From positions 57,226,001 to 57,290,000 of the forward strand of contig OX419757.1 in the NCBI GenBank assembly GCA_948567375.1: a stretch of DNA of 64,000 nucleotides, read 5' to 3'. The translations under genes and the position numbers were made by a program. Positions 21,146-31,900 of the stretch are shown one piece after another. This stretch comes from Lunularia cruciata. Taxonomy: Eukaryota; Streptophyta; Marchantiopsida; Lunulariales; Lunulariaceae. Every line of letters begins with the position of its first letter. Positions within the stretch are counted from its first letter, which is position 1. The notes below the pieces were generated by a model. It was not told the DNA's origin. It ran no database searches and was given only the letters and a program-made list of their open reading frames with translations.

Positions 21146-22180
21146 CCTCTCCTTGAGCTCTACAAAAGCTCTCTCCTGCTCATCTCCCCAACACCACTCC
21201 TATGTAAGCTTGGTCAGCTTTGTCAAGGCCTTGGTAATGGCACTAAATCCTCTAACATAGCGGCAATAGAAGTTTGCCAACCCAAGGAATGCTCGCACTC
21301 TGCTCACATCCGTAGGCCAAGGAATACGTGCAATAGCCTCCACCTTGGTCTACTAAACACCAAGTCCTCCGGGATAGATAGTGTGACCCAAATACTCAAC
21401 TTGCTCGTGGAAGAACCTACACTTCCCAGGATGTAATTTGAGTCCATGAGATCTCAACCTCTCAAACACCTCCAACAATTGTCTCTCATGCTCCTCCACA
21501 GTAGTGCTATAAACCAAAATGTCATCAATATAGCACCAAGCAAAATCCAATCCAGCTGGGATCCTATCCATGACCCTCTAGAACTCAGCAAGAGCGTTCT
21601 TTAACCTAAATGGTAAGAACCTCCACTAATATAACACATTCTTGCTGTGAGGATCAATAGCCCAAAATGCTGTCTTGGACTTATCCTCCTCCCTCATTGG
21701 CAATTGATGATATCCCGCTCGAAGATCCAAAGTACTAAAGATCTTTGCATGCCCAATTGCATCAAAAAATCTCCTCCAGTGTAGGCATGGCATACCAATC
21801 AGCCCTGGTCTGTTGGTTGATAGGACGGTAATCTCCACACATCCACCTATCTTTATAGTTGCCATGCATATCCTTCTTGGCTGGCATCACTATCGCTAAT
21901 GCATACTCTCCATGTGAAATCTCCACCAAACCAACCTCAAAAAGGTCACTACTCCGGCTTTGAATCAATGTCCTCTCCATATCACTATATCGATAAGGAC
22001 GTCGGAAAACTGGTGTGTCGCTAGTCAGCTCAATCTGTATACCAGGTCCCTTTAGAGCACCCAAATCCTTCATATTGAAGGCAAAACAACTCGTGTGACT
22101 CCTCAAGAACCTCAAAACCCTCCGTCTTTCCTCTCTAGTAAGCTTGGGTCCAAGATCTGGATCCTAAGTATCCTCTTTAA
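21146..22180 (-). pseudogene. GyM-1 reverse transcriptase
   Basis: Read on the minus strand: DLGALKGPGIQIEL, FRRPYRYSD, RWMCGDYRPIN, FSTLDLRAGYHQL (first catalytic Asp), FLPFRLKNALAEF, and YIDDILVYS at about 21518-21535 (catalytic box intact). LGHTIYPGGLGV and FLGLANFY follow in the connection. The frame changes once near 21800 and has a few stops. It starts directly after the methyltransferase C-terminus and a Gly-rich linker, so methyltransferase and polymerase were probably made as one polyprotein. Confidence 0.9.
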
Positions 22181-22554
22181 CTGTAGTAGGAGTGGAATAC
22201 GTACTGATTGACTGCTACACTGGGCCCTTGGGAGCAATAGTGTCATGCTCCCGACCACTAGAGGTCCCAAACTTTGTGTGAAAAACTCCCTCCACTCTGG
22301 CTGCAAACTCCACACGTCCTCTAGCTGCATCCCATGTGGACCAAGGGTGTAATCCAAGTAGCCCACGCTCACCTGGATGGACTCCAAGTAGACCACTCTC
22401 CCTAGTAGCTACTGGATGTGTCCCAAGAATACCATGTCCACTTGGTCCATCGCCCCCAGCATGTGCTTGAACCATCTTGATAGGCACAGGGCTCACAAGT
22501 GCCCGAGTGGTGATGCCTATCAAGTGCATCCTACGCTGCTCTGCCAAGCCAAGG
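22181..22554 (-). pseudogene. GyM-1 linker between methyltransferase and reverse transcriptase
   Basis: Open frame 22215-22601 continues out of the methyltransferase motif X. It encodes a Gly-, His- and Pro-rich stretch with imperfect LGxHP repeats, then VEFAARVEGVF. It has no recognised fold; a flexible spacer or protease cleavage region is likely. GyM-2 has the same stretch at 59586-59900. Confidence 0.6.
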
Positions 22555-23520
22555 CTCACTATCCAGGTCAAACAGTTCAGGTCCATAGCCTGACCTAACA
22601 CCTGATGCTTGGATGCCTCTCACACTGCTAGAACAATGGTAATACCGGTGCAAAAACCCATCGCCCGCTCTCTCTTATCAACGTTGGGCTCCACCAATTG
22701 CTGTAACTGTGAGTCCCAAACAAGTCTAGGTCCTCCCTCTCAAAAAGCATGAGAGCTTGGGAAACTCATGAGTGTGGGAAATGCGGCTCTAGGCTGTCCA
22801 ACTAGGTTCACCACTGCCATAGGTGACCTATCAGCCACTACCACTATCCGAGATTGACGCCCAACATCCAAGATATCATCAACAAGGATGTGGTCAAGTT
22901 GTTGAATCCCATCATAAGCGCGCTATAGAACCTCTCTGGGTAAGAAGTTCATCTACCAAAGATGAAGATGATGAGCCCGTGATCCCACTCTGGCTGCATC
23001 TAACAATATAGTAGGTCCCATCCAAGAATGGACATGATGTGTACTTTCTACCACTCTGGTGCGAGAATCACCCATCAAAGGAACGTTCTCCAAAAGGTAA
23101 GCTGGAGAAACAAATTGATGAACCTAGAGATGTTGTAGTATCCGTAACATCTCCCAAAACACACCAGAACGAGGATCCTAAAGACCCAATCCTGTACCAG
23201 CACGTGTATGGCCTTGACATGGCCATCTTGAAATCACCAAGTGAATAGGCCCATGTCTCTCTAGGTCATGCGCCCCCAGTAAGGAAATGTCTCCTAGTAG
23301 GGCCTTCTAGTAACCTCTGATTGTTGACATCGGTAATAACTCCGGATACTGATAGGCCACATGTGCCACATGATGTAGAGAGACTTGCCTAGCAGTCTCA
23401 TCTCTCTCTACATACAAGTACCTCTGTACTCGTATACCCGCATGTAACACCATAGCTAGTCCGGTGCTGATCCCACCAAACAACTCCAACAGGCATATCT
23501 CCTCTATTGGATACTACCAA
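22555..23520 (-). pseudogene. GyM-1 DNMT3-like C5-cytosine DNA methyltransferase domain
   Basis: The motifs follow the order of a C5-cytosine methyltransferase and fit the DNMT3 type. Motif I: ELFGGISTGL...GIRVQRYLYVERDE near 23390-23489 (S-adenosylmethionine site). Motif IV: HLVISRWPCQGHTRAG, with the catalytic Cys codon at 23217-23219. Motif VI: LLENVPLMGDSR near 23045-23097. LDAARVGSRAH..HLW near 22930-22990 matches the DNMT3 motif VIII region (DAxxVSxxxRAR). Near 22600-22720, a VWD..L...ERAMGF segment and LGQAMDLNCLTW match the DNMT3 C-terminal motifs IX and X. It lies between protease and reverse transcriptase. Four or so in-frame stops kill this copy. Intact ancestors could have methylated cytosines in DNA; CG or other preference cannot be read from the sequence. 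Confidence 0.88.
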
Positions 23521-24420
23521 GCAATGAGTGTGGTATCCAGGGGGGTCAAAGCAATTGCCTCTGGAGGCTCATCCTCACACTCATCTCTTGATGGTACAAA
23601 GGCTCCACTCCAAGCCTACTGCACCAATTGATCTGCATGCTGCTGCAATGCCTCCTCTGAACTCCACAATGGGACATCCAAGGTGGATGCAACAATCCCA
23701 CTCGTACTCCAAAGCCAAGTGATATCTTCTGGTACTGGAGTATCCCCTACATGGGTGTTCTCCTCCAACAAGTCACCAGGCCAAGTAATTGCACCACTAA
23801 AAGCTAAAACTGATGTTGCCATGGTCCTAGACTATAGTGAGCCAAGACTGCCACTACTGAAGCGTACTGGTAGGTGACATACCCGTCCTTCACCAGACTA
23901 CCAACCAGGTCTATAAGAGGCTGTCTCCTCCCAATAGTCAATGCTGAAACCCATGCGGTATAACATTGCTCCTCCAACTAGCACATCATATGACTCAATT
24001 ATTGTTGCAATAGCCTGAGCTCTCACCACCGAGCTATTAGTTGGATGACCAGGCTGAACTTGGACAACAAGCTCCCCACCTGTGATGTACTGTGTTGAAC
24101 CACCACCTAGAGATGTTTGGATCTAAAATGGACACCTTTCCACATTAATCTTCCATAACTCCAGACCGACAACTGTAGCCTTCCCCAACATAAAGGGCTA
24201 TGCACCATAGTCTAACAAGACTCTCTGTGGTGTATAGACCTTCCTTGAAGGTCCCACCAAACAGAAAATCCCCCTTTGGTTATCCAATAGGACAACATTA
24301 GGTGTAAACCGGGCTCTCTCAAAGACCGGTCTAGCTAGCAACTTTGGTTATCCAATAGGACAACACTAGGTGTAAACCGTGCTCTCTCAAAGGCCGGTCT
24401 AGCTGGCAACTCCTCCAGTC
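23521..24420 (-). pseudogene. GyM-1 aspartic protease and following linker
   Basis: VLLDYGA-stop-PFMLGK near 24190-24235 is a retropepsin active-site loop of the type D-S/Y-G-A-Q-P; the Gln codon has become TAG. Upstream PARPAFERARFTP is conserved in GyM-2. Downstream, AIATIIESYDVLVGGAMLY is conserved between the two copies, then a linker with ITWLWSTSGI. The linker leads straight into methyltransferase motif I, so protease and methyltransferase are parts of one frame. Confidence 0.75.
24274..24409. repeat. 68-bp tandem duplication in the GyM-1 protease region
   Basis: CTTTGGTTATCCAATAGGAC starts at 24274 and again at 24342. The two 68-bp units differ at about five positions. 68 is not a multiple of three, so the duplication also shifts the frame just before the protease active site. 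GyM-2 has a single unit. Confidence 0.8.
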
Positions 24421-24699
24421 TAGCCGTTGCTGCCTGCCATAAACCACTGATCGTTGAACAGATCCCATGCTCCTCAACCAAGTCAGCTCCACTACCAACC
24501 ACCTCTGCTCTAGTAGTAGGAACTGCACCATCCCTACTCTCATACAACGTGGCAGCCAACCGGAATACTGGAGCTGGGTCAACTCCCAATGTAAACATAT
24601 CACTGGCTAAAAACAAAGGACGCCGTATAATCAGCTGAGCCGCCCCCAACATCATGCTAGACTTAGTCTGTGTAGTAGTAGTTGGCTGACTAGCAGGTA

Positions 24700-26454
24700 G
24701 TCCATCATGTACTCCATCACCACCTACCACACCTGCACTAGGATGTCTAGGAACCATGGATGTCGTCTGCAATGCCTTAAATAGTATGAAAGATTAGGGA
24801 AGTCTGACCTGTCTCCCAACCTCTCCTCTTTGTGGGTCCAACTCCATTGATGCTCCTTTAGGCTCTGGAGCACATACAACACTCCTAGTCACTGCTGTAG
24901 ATGCATCCACCTATGCTGCTCCGCACATGAAGTCCAAAGCATCTCTATCACCAACATGTGAGGTGGAAGCCTTAGCACCCGAATCTGATCTCCTTTGAGC
25001 AATAGCCATACTAGCCAATCTCTGCTCCAATTGCTCAATCCGAGTAGCCATAGCTGTGTCAGAAGTAAGGGCAAGTACTACACACCTACTAGGTGTAGAT
25101 CCTCTACCACCTTGTCCTCCATGAATTGGAGCTCCTCTACTACCTGCCATAGCAGCCCTACCACTCCGTAACTCCGGGTGTAGGTCAAAACACCGATCAT
25201 TAGTGTGACCAAATCTTTGGCAGTGCTCACATTGCCTCTGTGCTGGCTGTGATGCACCTGAGGTATCAAGTCTAATGCCTTGAGTACACTCTCTTTGATG
25301 GTGAGGTCCACCACAAGTCCAACAAGCAACACCACCACTCATTGGCTGCTGCTGACCCAAAAATGAGGGTAAGGGTCTAACTCCACTAGGCCCTCCACTT
25401 GCTCCATAGGGTTTGGGCTGTCCACCATGTCCTCAAAAACCAACTGGGCGTGGTGCACTTTGCTGCACTCTAGAAGAAGTCACAGCCGTGGATGAGGTCT
25501 CCCTACCAAATCCAGATGTCACCACTCTCTCCTCTACCATGTTGAGCTCAATACGCTCAGCCAAACCAAAGACCATTGTCAAAGTAGGCAAAGTAGCCTG
25601 TAACAACATAACATCACAAACTCTATGTCGTAACTCCCTGTCCAGTATCCCATACCAAAACTAGACTGCTTGGGCCTCAGTAACTCCCTGAGTGAAACTA
25701 ATCAGCCGCCTCATGCAAGTGTATGCCTCACGTAGGCTCTCTCCAGCCTTCCGTTGGAACTCCTGCAAGCTCCTCAACTTATCATTCTGCACTCCCTGGT
25801 AGTTCTGCCTCAAACATAGGAAGAACTCTACCATGGGGTTAAACCCCGGTACCACACCACCTCTTGTAGCGGTAACTCCACTTGTAGTAGCATGATCTCC
25901 AGCTAGTGCACCTCCACTAGCTCCACCAACACTACTTGAGCTAGAACTCGTAGGTACAGCCAATCTACTCCTGGCCACCGAACCTGAAGTGATAGAGACA
26001 TAGTTTGGAGACCAATATTGTCTCTATAACTCAATCTCCTCCAAATGAGCTCTCTTGAACTCATGGTAGTCATCCATTGGTGGACCCTCCAAGTGCTGAA
26101 ACAACCCCTTCCATGCCATGAAGAGTGTGAACAAAGTCAGGTTCTGCATCTATTGCAGATCACACCAACTATTGAACTCATGGATGAAGTCATCCAACTC
26201 AATAGTACCCACTATACTAGAGTAACGTCTAGGGCCTTTGGAGGCCCCATAAATCTCATCCATGTCCTACAACAATGGTGTGGACACACCAAGTGCACTT
26301 TCAACTGAATCACTCCTATGTCGAACTCCAACTCAAAGTCAATCTCCTCCCTCATTGGGACCTGAGATACAGGCTGATACCGAGCACCACTCCGAGTAAA
26401 CCCACTACGTACTGCAGGGCTAACTCCTCTGGAATCTCCAAAGAACTCCATCAT
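24700..26454 (-). pseudogene. GyM-1 gag with two zinc knuckles
   Basis: Starts at MEFFGDSRG near 26451 and reads through a capsid-like domain (QNYQGVQNDKLRSLQEFQRK near 25760-25800, then REAYTCMRRLISF). It then has two zinc knuckles: CWTCGGPHHQREC (about 25286-25324) and CEHCQRFGHTNDRC (about 25190-25231), the latter with exact CX2CX4HX4C spacing. A coiled-coil-like stretch, ATRIEQLEQRLASMAIAQRR, follows. Two or three frameshifts and stops are present. Gag would package the RNA; the double knuckle suggests strong nucleic acid binding. Confidence 0.85.
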
Positions 26455-27787
26455 GACAAAGTAACCACAACAACAAACCCGAACCACCAACTGCAACCGC
26501 AAGTTGCAACCGCAAGTGCCCCACTAAGGGCCAACACCAACTAAACACCACCCACTAATGTAACTCTAATCGAGATAACTACACTAGGGGAAAGGGCAAC
26601 ATGTAACCTGCCATCATAACACACACTCTCACGGTCTACAGGTCATCACTTCCTGCCTCACCGGAGAGAAACAAAGGTAGTTTGACTGGTCATCACTCCA
26701 ACCTCACTACCGAGAGCACACCAGAGCACCAACGCTCAAAAGTCAGGGCGCCTCACACAAACATGGTGCACAAATAGGAAGTAGAGAATGGAGGGAGTCC
26801 AATTACAAAAAATTTAAATGAAAACCCTCCATCTCATAACACAACACGGGACTGACTGTGCCACCATTTGGCATTTGACATAAGAGAAGTTCGTATCTAA
26901 GTCCTAAGCTACCAGGATCACCAAGAATGGGATCAAACTACCTCTCTTAGCCAAAGCTACATGTGTATAGATAACGGTGGCATAGTCACTATGACAACAA
27001 GTGAGGGTGGACTAGTTGGCTAGGGCACTAGTTCAGAAACAAGAGATCTAGGGGTCAAACCCTGTTGCGCATAATCTAGCAAGAAAAGCAGATTTTGCCA
27101 ACCAATGACCAAGATCTACTCTAAACTAGCTAGCCTCATGCCAACAAGCTGGCTTGCTGGCCCTTCTAGGCTTTGTAGCCTCTCATAGCCCTATACCTCA
27201 AAATGCCAAAATTCAGCCAAATGAGGCCTTTCTTTTTGTCACTTCGAACCTCTTCCAAAATTGGCAAAACTTCTCCAAATCTGCAAAGTCCTCCAAACTA
27301 GCAAAACTCCTCTAAATTTGGCCAAACAGCGAAACTCCTCCAAATCTGGCCAAAATTTGACGTAAATCCCAACCAAAATCTGACATAAACCCTAAAGTTG
27401 GTTGTCTACCAAATCCCCCGCTAACTTTCCATTCAAGCCAAATTGACAACACTGGTTTTTCCAAATCACAAATTCATGAGAATAGCTTCCAAACTCCACC
27501 TTCAATTTGACTTTTTGAGCTCAACTCATAGCAAATTGGTCATGCATTCACCTCTTGAGCTCAAAATCACAACCATTGCTCAAAATTTGCTCCTTCTTTG
27601 CTCAAAATTTGGCCAACGCTTCCGCACACCATCTGCCTAATTGCCAAATCTGCATCAATCAAATGAGCTTCTGCACACTAGGGAAACACTGAACTTGAAT
27701 CGAGCTACCAACCATCCACCAAGCTTGGAGATACCACCAACACTCAAAGTTCTTGCACCCGATTTCCCTTTGACTTCACTTCTTTGA
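26455..27787 (-). other. GyM-1 leader between A1 and gag
   Basis: About 1.3 kb with no recognised gene. It has low-complexity runs around 27180-27640 (repeats of CAAAACTCCTCCAAATCTGG type). TGGTGGCACAGTC on the minus strand near 26855-26872 (plus-strand GACTGTGCCACCA) resembles a primer binding site and has a counterpart in GyM-2 at 47505. It lies about 900 bp from A1 rather than next to it. Confidence 0.45.
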
Positions 27788-28239
27788 TGTAATCAGATGG
27801 CTTACCACTCTCAACTCAACTCAACTCAGATCAATACTTGATCTGTCACTCTATAAACTGCCAACAATTGGGCATTGATTACAGTCAAGCCACACCCACT
27901 CAAGCATAGAGAATCTAGATGACGCTTGCTGGCCTCTGTCCACCATAGCCAAGAACTCAAAGGCTCAACATCAGAGAAGTGAGCTCTCTGGAGCTCACTT
28001 TGAAACTATACCTCCTGGACTTGAGCTAGCTCTAAAACCCTAATGGTCCCGCTGACGGCACACTCAATGGTGCAAATGGTGCAAAGTGACGGTGGGCCCC
28101 ACCGTGAAGTCAATACCCCGAACACAAAATCTAACCGTCGGAAAGTAGTCTCTGAGAAACTGCTGAAATAACTCTAACTACTATCATTGGAACTCCAGTG
28201 TCCGAGCATCTAGATGTAGCACTACAAATGGCATGACAA
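27788..28239 (-). repeat. GyM-1 repeat A1 (5' LTR-like)
   Basis: 452 bp, starting TTGTCATGCC and ending GATTACA on the minus strand. It abuts the GyB-2 LTR directly, with no B repeat on either side. This asymmetry with the 3' end is the basis of the split-repeat finding. Confidence 0.88.
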
Positions 28240-28314
28240 TGCTCCTTTGGAGCATCAAATGTTTGAGTGTGCAATCTGTGTTTTCTCTTGTCTCTTGTCC
28301 TCGGAGTATTACAA

Positions 28315-28326
28315 TGGTATCAGAGC
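28315..28326 (+). promoter_or_regulatory. GyB-2 primer binding site
   Basis: TGGTATCAGAGC, one base after the LTR end at 28313. It is a perfect match to the plant initiator tRNA-Met type site. Confidence 0.92.
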
Positions 28327-28469
28327 AAGTGTTTTAGTCCAAGAGAGTGGATCACCCCTCTTGGAATAGCACAAACTACTAAAATTGAGTAATTTGAGGT
28401 GGAGAACATAGAGTAATTGCTAGACTTAGGAAAGGATTTAGAGAGCGGATGGGATGGATGCACCGAGAG

Positions 28470-30060
28470 GACAATTTCTCACACCTAGCTTTCCAATCTC
28501 AAACCCATTCCACATCAAGGTTATGTACATCCAGCGTGAGTAGATGAGGGTATTGCTAGTTTATCACTTTGGTGTAGAATTCATGGACAGAGTGATGAAC
28601 TCACCAAACCCGGTGATTCTACCTATGGTGATATATGACAAAGAGTGGGATTTGAAAATCTACATTTTATTATGATAATATGGATATGAATGTCCTAAAT
28701 CCTCTCCCTTTCAACACTCAAGTAGAAATCCGTTATGTACTGAGACCGAAAGTGATGTTTAGAGATTTTGTGGTTAGGAATTTTGGTGAGGAGTATTATC
28801 AACAAGTGATAGCTTTTGAGGTCCCAATGGTAGTTTTGATAGCTCGTGCGCCTTCAAGAGTGATTATATTGACTATGTATTGAAGTAGACATTAGCAATT
28901 GAGTGTTGTAGGAACCATGGATCCACAATTGCAAGAGCTGGTGCAAGGAATGCAAGGGATGTTGAATGAATTTTGAGAGATTAAGATGACCATGGAGACA
29001 TTACAAAATCAAGTGCAGATCCTTAGGAACGATCAAGCCATGCAAGAAGAAGAGCCGTCTCAAAACCCAATACCTACGACTGAAGTACTTAGAGAGGCAC
29101 CCGTGCCTACAAACCCTATCAACAATGAAGCCACATTGCTACTCCGGATGAAGAAGATCTACAACATCGAGCCTTATAAGGAGCAGCGTACGATAGGAGT
29201 AGTGGAAAATTGGATCTCGAGAATGAATTGATATTTCTGATTGTTCTCAACAGAGATCATAGAGCATGCTACAGGCGTGTTTGCATGTGGGTACTTGACC
29301 GATAAATCCCTCACATGGTATGATGCTTGGGAACGATCCATGTTGGCAGAGAGAAGGGAGGTCACATGGACAACAATACAAGAAGGATTGCTGAAGAATT
29401 TCCAATCGGTGGATTTTGTGCAGATGGCTTGAACCCGACTATAGAGATTGAGACAGCAGACTAGCGTACAAGAGTATGTGGAGGCATTTCTGGATCTACA
29501 AGTTGCAATTATTGACATCAGTCCAGCAGAGGCTCTTGACAATTTCAAACGAGGGTTGAAAGAGCAGATTTGCCAAGAAGTCATGGTGCAAAATCCTTGC
29601 ACGGTATTTGAAGCCATTGCTTGTGTGTAGAGAATAGCAGGAGCATTAGGTGGAGGTGAAAGAGTAGTTCCAACTCAACATTATCGGGCAGAAATGCCAC
29701 ACATGGGTGGACCAGTATCGATAGAATTGGGTAACCTTCAATTCCAAGATCGAGGAGCACGACCGCTTCAAGGAGAGCGGGGACGGGTAGAAGAATGAAG
29801 AGATGGAGTCCCACAAGGAGAAGGGACTCAAGGAGAACAATGACGTTGTTACAATTGTGGCCGTATTGGGCACATATCTACCAACTGTCACACTTGTTTC
29901 TCTAGAGGCCCTTGGCCTTCGTACAGGCAATCTTTCAACAACATTAAGAGGCACATTGAAGAGGAGGAGGTGGAAATCACTTTGGAAAACAAAGATTGCT
30001 AGTAAATGTACCTCGTGGGCTTACTAGCTCAATAAGGAAGTAGAGAAGCAAGGGAAGGAA
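28470..30060 (+). pseudogene. GyB-2 gag with zinc knuckle
   Basis: Broken Gag frame. A coiled-coil-like start, MDPQLQELVQGMQGMLNEF, lies near 28917. ACGYLTDKSLTWYDAWERS (near 29285) and VQEYVEAFLDLQ (near 29470) belong to the Retrotrans_gag-type domain. The zinc knuckle CYNCGRIGHISTNC (CX2CX4HX4C) lies near 29850-29890 and is intact. At least five stops are spread over the region. An upstream frame (28470-28883), with VYHFGVEFMDRVMN, may be part of the coding region or leader. Confidence 0.82.
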
Positions 30061-30089
30061 GAAGAATACTGCGCAAAGATCTCAAAAGG

Positions 30090-30420
30090 TAACCTCACAA
30101 TTGATTGTCGTGAATGGAATCCTAAAAGGTAATCAAATGAGAGTATTAATAGATCCGGGAGCAACAAAGAATTTCTTGTCTCGCTCTATTGCAATAAGAT
30201 TGGGAATGGATCTAGAGAGAGATGGGAATGAAGAAGTAGAGTTACCTAATGGGTAAACAGAGAGGATTGAATCATTACCTAGACGGATAACCCTCTCTGT
30301 AGGAGAATATCAAGAAGCAATTGAGTGGCAAGTGATACAATTAGCTCGTTATGATGCAATTTTAGGCATGCCATGGATGGAGCATTACAACCCTATGGTG
30401 GATTGGAGGAAGAAAGTAGT
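30090..30420 (+). pseudogene. GyB-2 aspartic protease
   Basis: VLIDPGATKNFLS (near 30141-30180) is the active-site loop, with DPG in place of DSG. AILGMPWMEHYNP (near 30352-30390) is the C-terminal signature. One stop interrupts it near 30256. Confidence 0.82.
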
Positions 30421-30539
30421 GAGAAACCACCAATGGTCAATCATTGGGGTTAAAGAAAAATCACATAGGCAAAAACTGCCTCTATATGTCATAAGGACGG
30501 CAATTGTCTGTAAGACCGATAGATGTTTTATGATCTAGT

Positions 30540-31460
30540 AAGAGAAGTCCAGAGTGCACAACTTGATGGACAAATTCTTGAGAATTTGAAGGATGTCGTG
30601 GATGAGTTTCAAGATATCTTTCCCGATGATCTACCTTCAGGATTACCACCAAAAAGGCGAGTAGATCACAAAATTGAGGCACTCTCGGGGAAGACACCTC
30701 CTTGTAAGGCCCCATATTGCCTATCACCTCATGAGTTGGAGGAGTGTAAGACTCAAATTGAGGAGATGCTGCAGAAAGGGTTCATCCAACCTAGCGTATC
30801 ACCATATGGAGCCCTATCTTGTTTGTGAAGAAGAAGGATGGTACAATGCGCATGTGCATAGACTATCAGGGTCTCAATCAACAAACAATGAAGAACAAAT
30901 ACCCCTTACCTTGCATGGATGACCTATTTGATCAATTCTATGGAGCGAGATACTTCACCAAACTGGACTTGCGGAGCGGTTACAATCAAATCCAAATTGT
31001 AGAGGAAGATGTGTACAAAACTACCTTTTGAACTAGGTATGGCCACTTTGAGTATCTTGTGATGCCTTTTGGCCTCACCAATGCACTTGCCACTTTCATG
31101 AGTCTAATGAATGACATATCTTGTCCATACTTGGATAGCTCTGTTATCGTCTTCTTGGATGATATCTTAGTATATAGTAGCACAATGTCAGAACACAAAC
31201 AACATCTATAAGAGGTCCTCCAGATTCTAAGACAGAATCAATTGTACGCCAAAATCTCAAAGTGTGAGTTTGGCAAGTCTGAAGTAGACTACTTGGGGCA
31301 TAGAGTAAGTGCAGAGGGCATTCAAGTATTGATAGATAAAATAGAGGTCATTCAAAAATGGAGTGCCCCAGAAGATCAGACTCAACTTAAGAGCTTCTTG
31401 GGGTTGACGGGATTCTATCGTAGATTTGTCAAGGACTTCTCCAAGATTGCATAGCCTTTA
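30540..31460 (+). pseudogene. GyB-2 reverse transcriptase
   Basis: Nearly complete. FPDDLPSGLPPKR and YCLSPHELEE lead in; [32 protein letters not shown] (first catalytic Asp), [11 protein letters not shown] and FLDDILVYS (catalytic box) follow; then [10 protein letters not shown] and [13 protein letters not shown] in the connection. Only a few stops and frame shifts occur (near 30810, 31030, 31210). It would copy the element RNA into DNA. Confidence 0.9.
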
Positions 31461-31900
31461 ACAACACTACTTGGCAAGGGGAAGAAGTGGACATGGGGAA
31501 CTACATAAGAGTTTTTCAAGAATTGAAGGCCGCCTTGCTACATGCACCAATCTTGAAGTGGTATGACCCAAAACGTCCAATCAAGTTGGCTATAGATGCA
31601 TCAAGCGTAGCAATAGGAGTAGTCCTACAACAAGAGTGGCATGACGGATGGCATCCAATTGCATATTTCTCTCAAAAGTTGTTACCGGCAAAGTGCAACT
31701 ACCACACCACAAAACAAGAAGAGGTGGCCATCGTTCTAGCAACCAAGCATTAGAAGCACTCTTTGGGCGAGAAGGCATTTGTAGGAGAGACAGACCACAA
31801 ACCTCTAGTCTACCTTGAGACGCAGAAGGATCTATCTCATTGCTAAATTTGGTGGGTAGAGTGGCAACAACGATTCAACATGACAATCACCTATGTGGAA
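31461..31900 (+). pseudogene. GyB-2 RNase H
   Basis: Frame 31487-31753: KLAIDASSVAIGVVLQQ contains the first Asp, YHTTKQEEVAIV the Glu. ETDHKPLVYLET (near 31790) carries the third acidic residue. A TAG stop after ATKH interrupts it. Confidence 0.85.

Larger units (their letters stand above)
18287..28239 (-). mobile_element. GyM-1, Ty3/Gypsy retrotransposon carrying a DNMT3-like methyltransferase and PHD finger
   Basis: About 9.95 kb, inserted in the GyB-2 5' LTR. Read on the minus strand: repeat A1 (28239-27788), leader, gag with two zinc knuckles, aspartic protease, DNMT3-like methyltransferase, reverse transcriptase (YIDD), RNase H, DDE integrase, PHD finger, polypurine tract, then B1-A2-B2 (18932-18287). 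The junctions share only TGC (AAGGTGC left, TGCTCC right), so no ordinary 5-bp target duplication is evident. The element is GC-richer than its surroundings. Stops, many explained by CAG/CAA-to-TAG/TAA or TGG-to-TAG changes, show it is no longer coding-competent. Confidence 0.9.

Noticed and set aside
23039-23248. Open frames on the plus strand across the GyM-1 methyltransferase, e.g. 23039-23248 and 22823-23011
   Set aside because: Antisense shadows of the minus-strand methyltransferase, which has recognisable motifs; the plus frames have none.
18287-28239. Tyrosine recombinase, expected if the split repeats meant a PAT/Ngaro element
   Set aside because: I looked for R-HxR-Y type motifs after RNase H and found none; the domain there is a clear D,D,E retroviral-type integrase with a HHCC zinc site.
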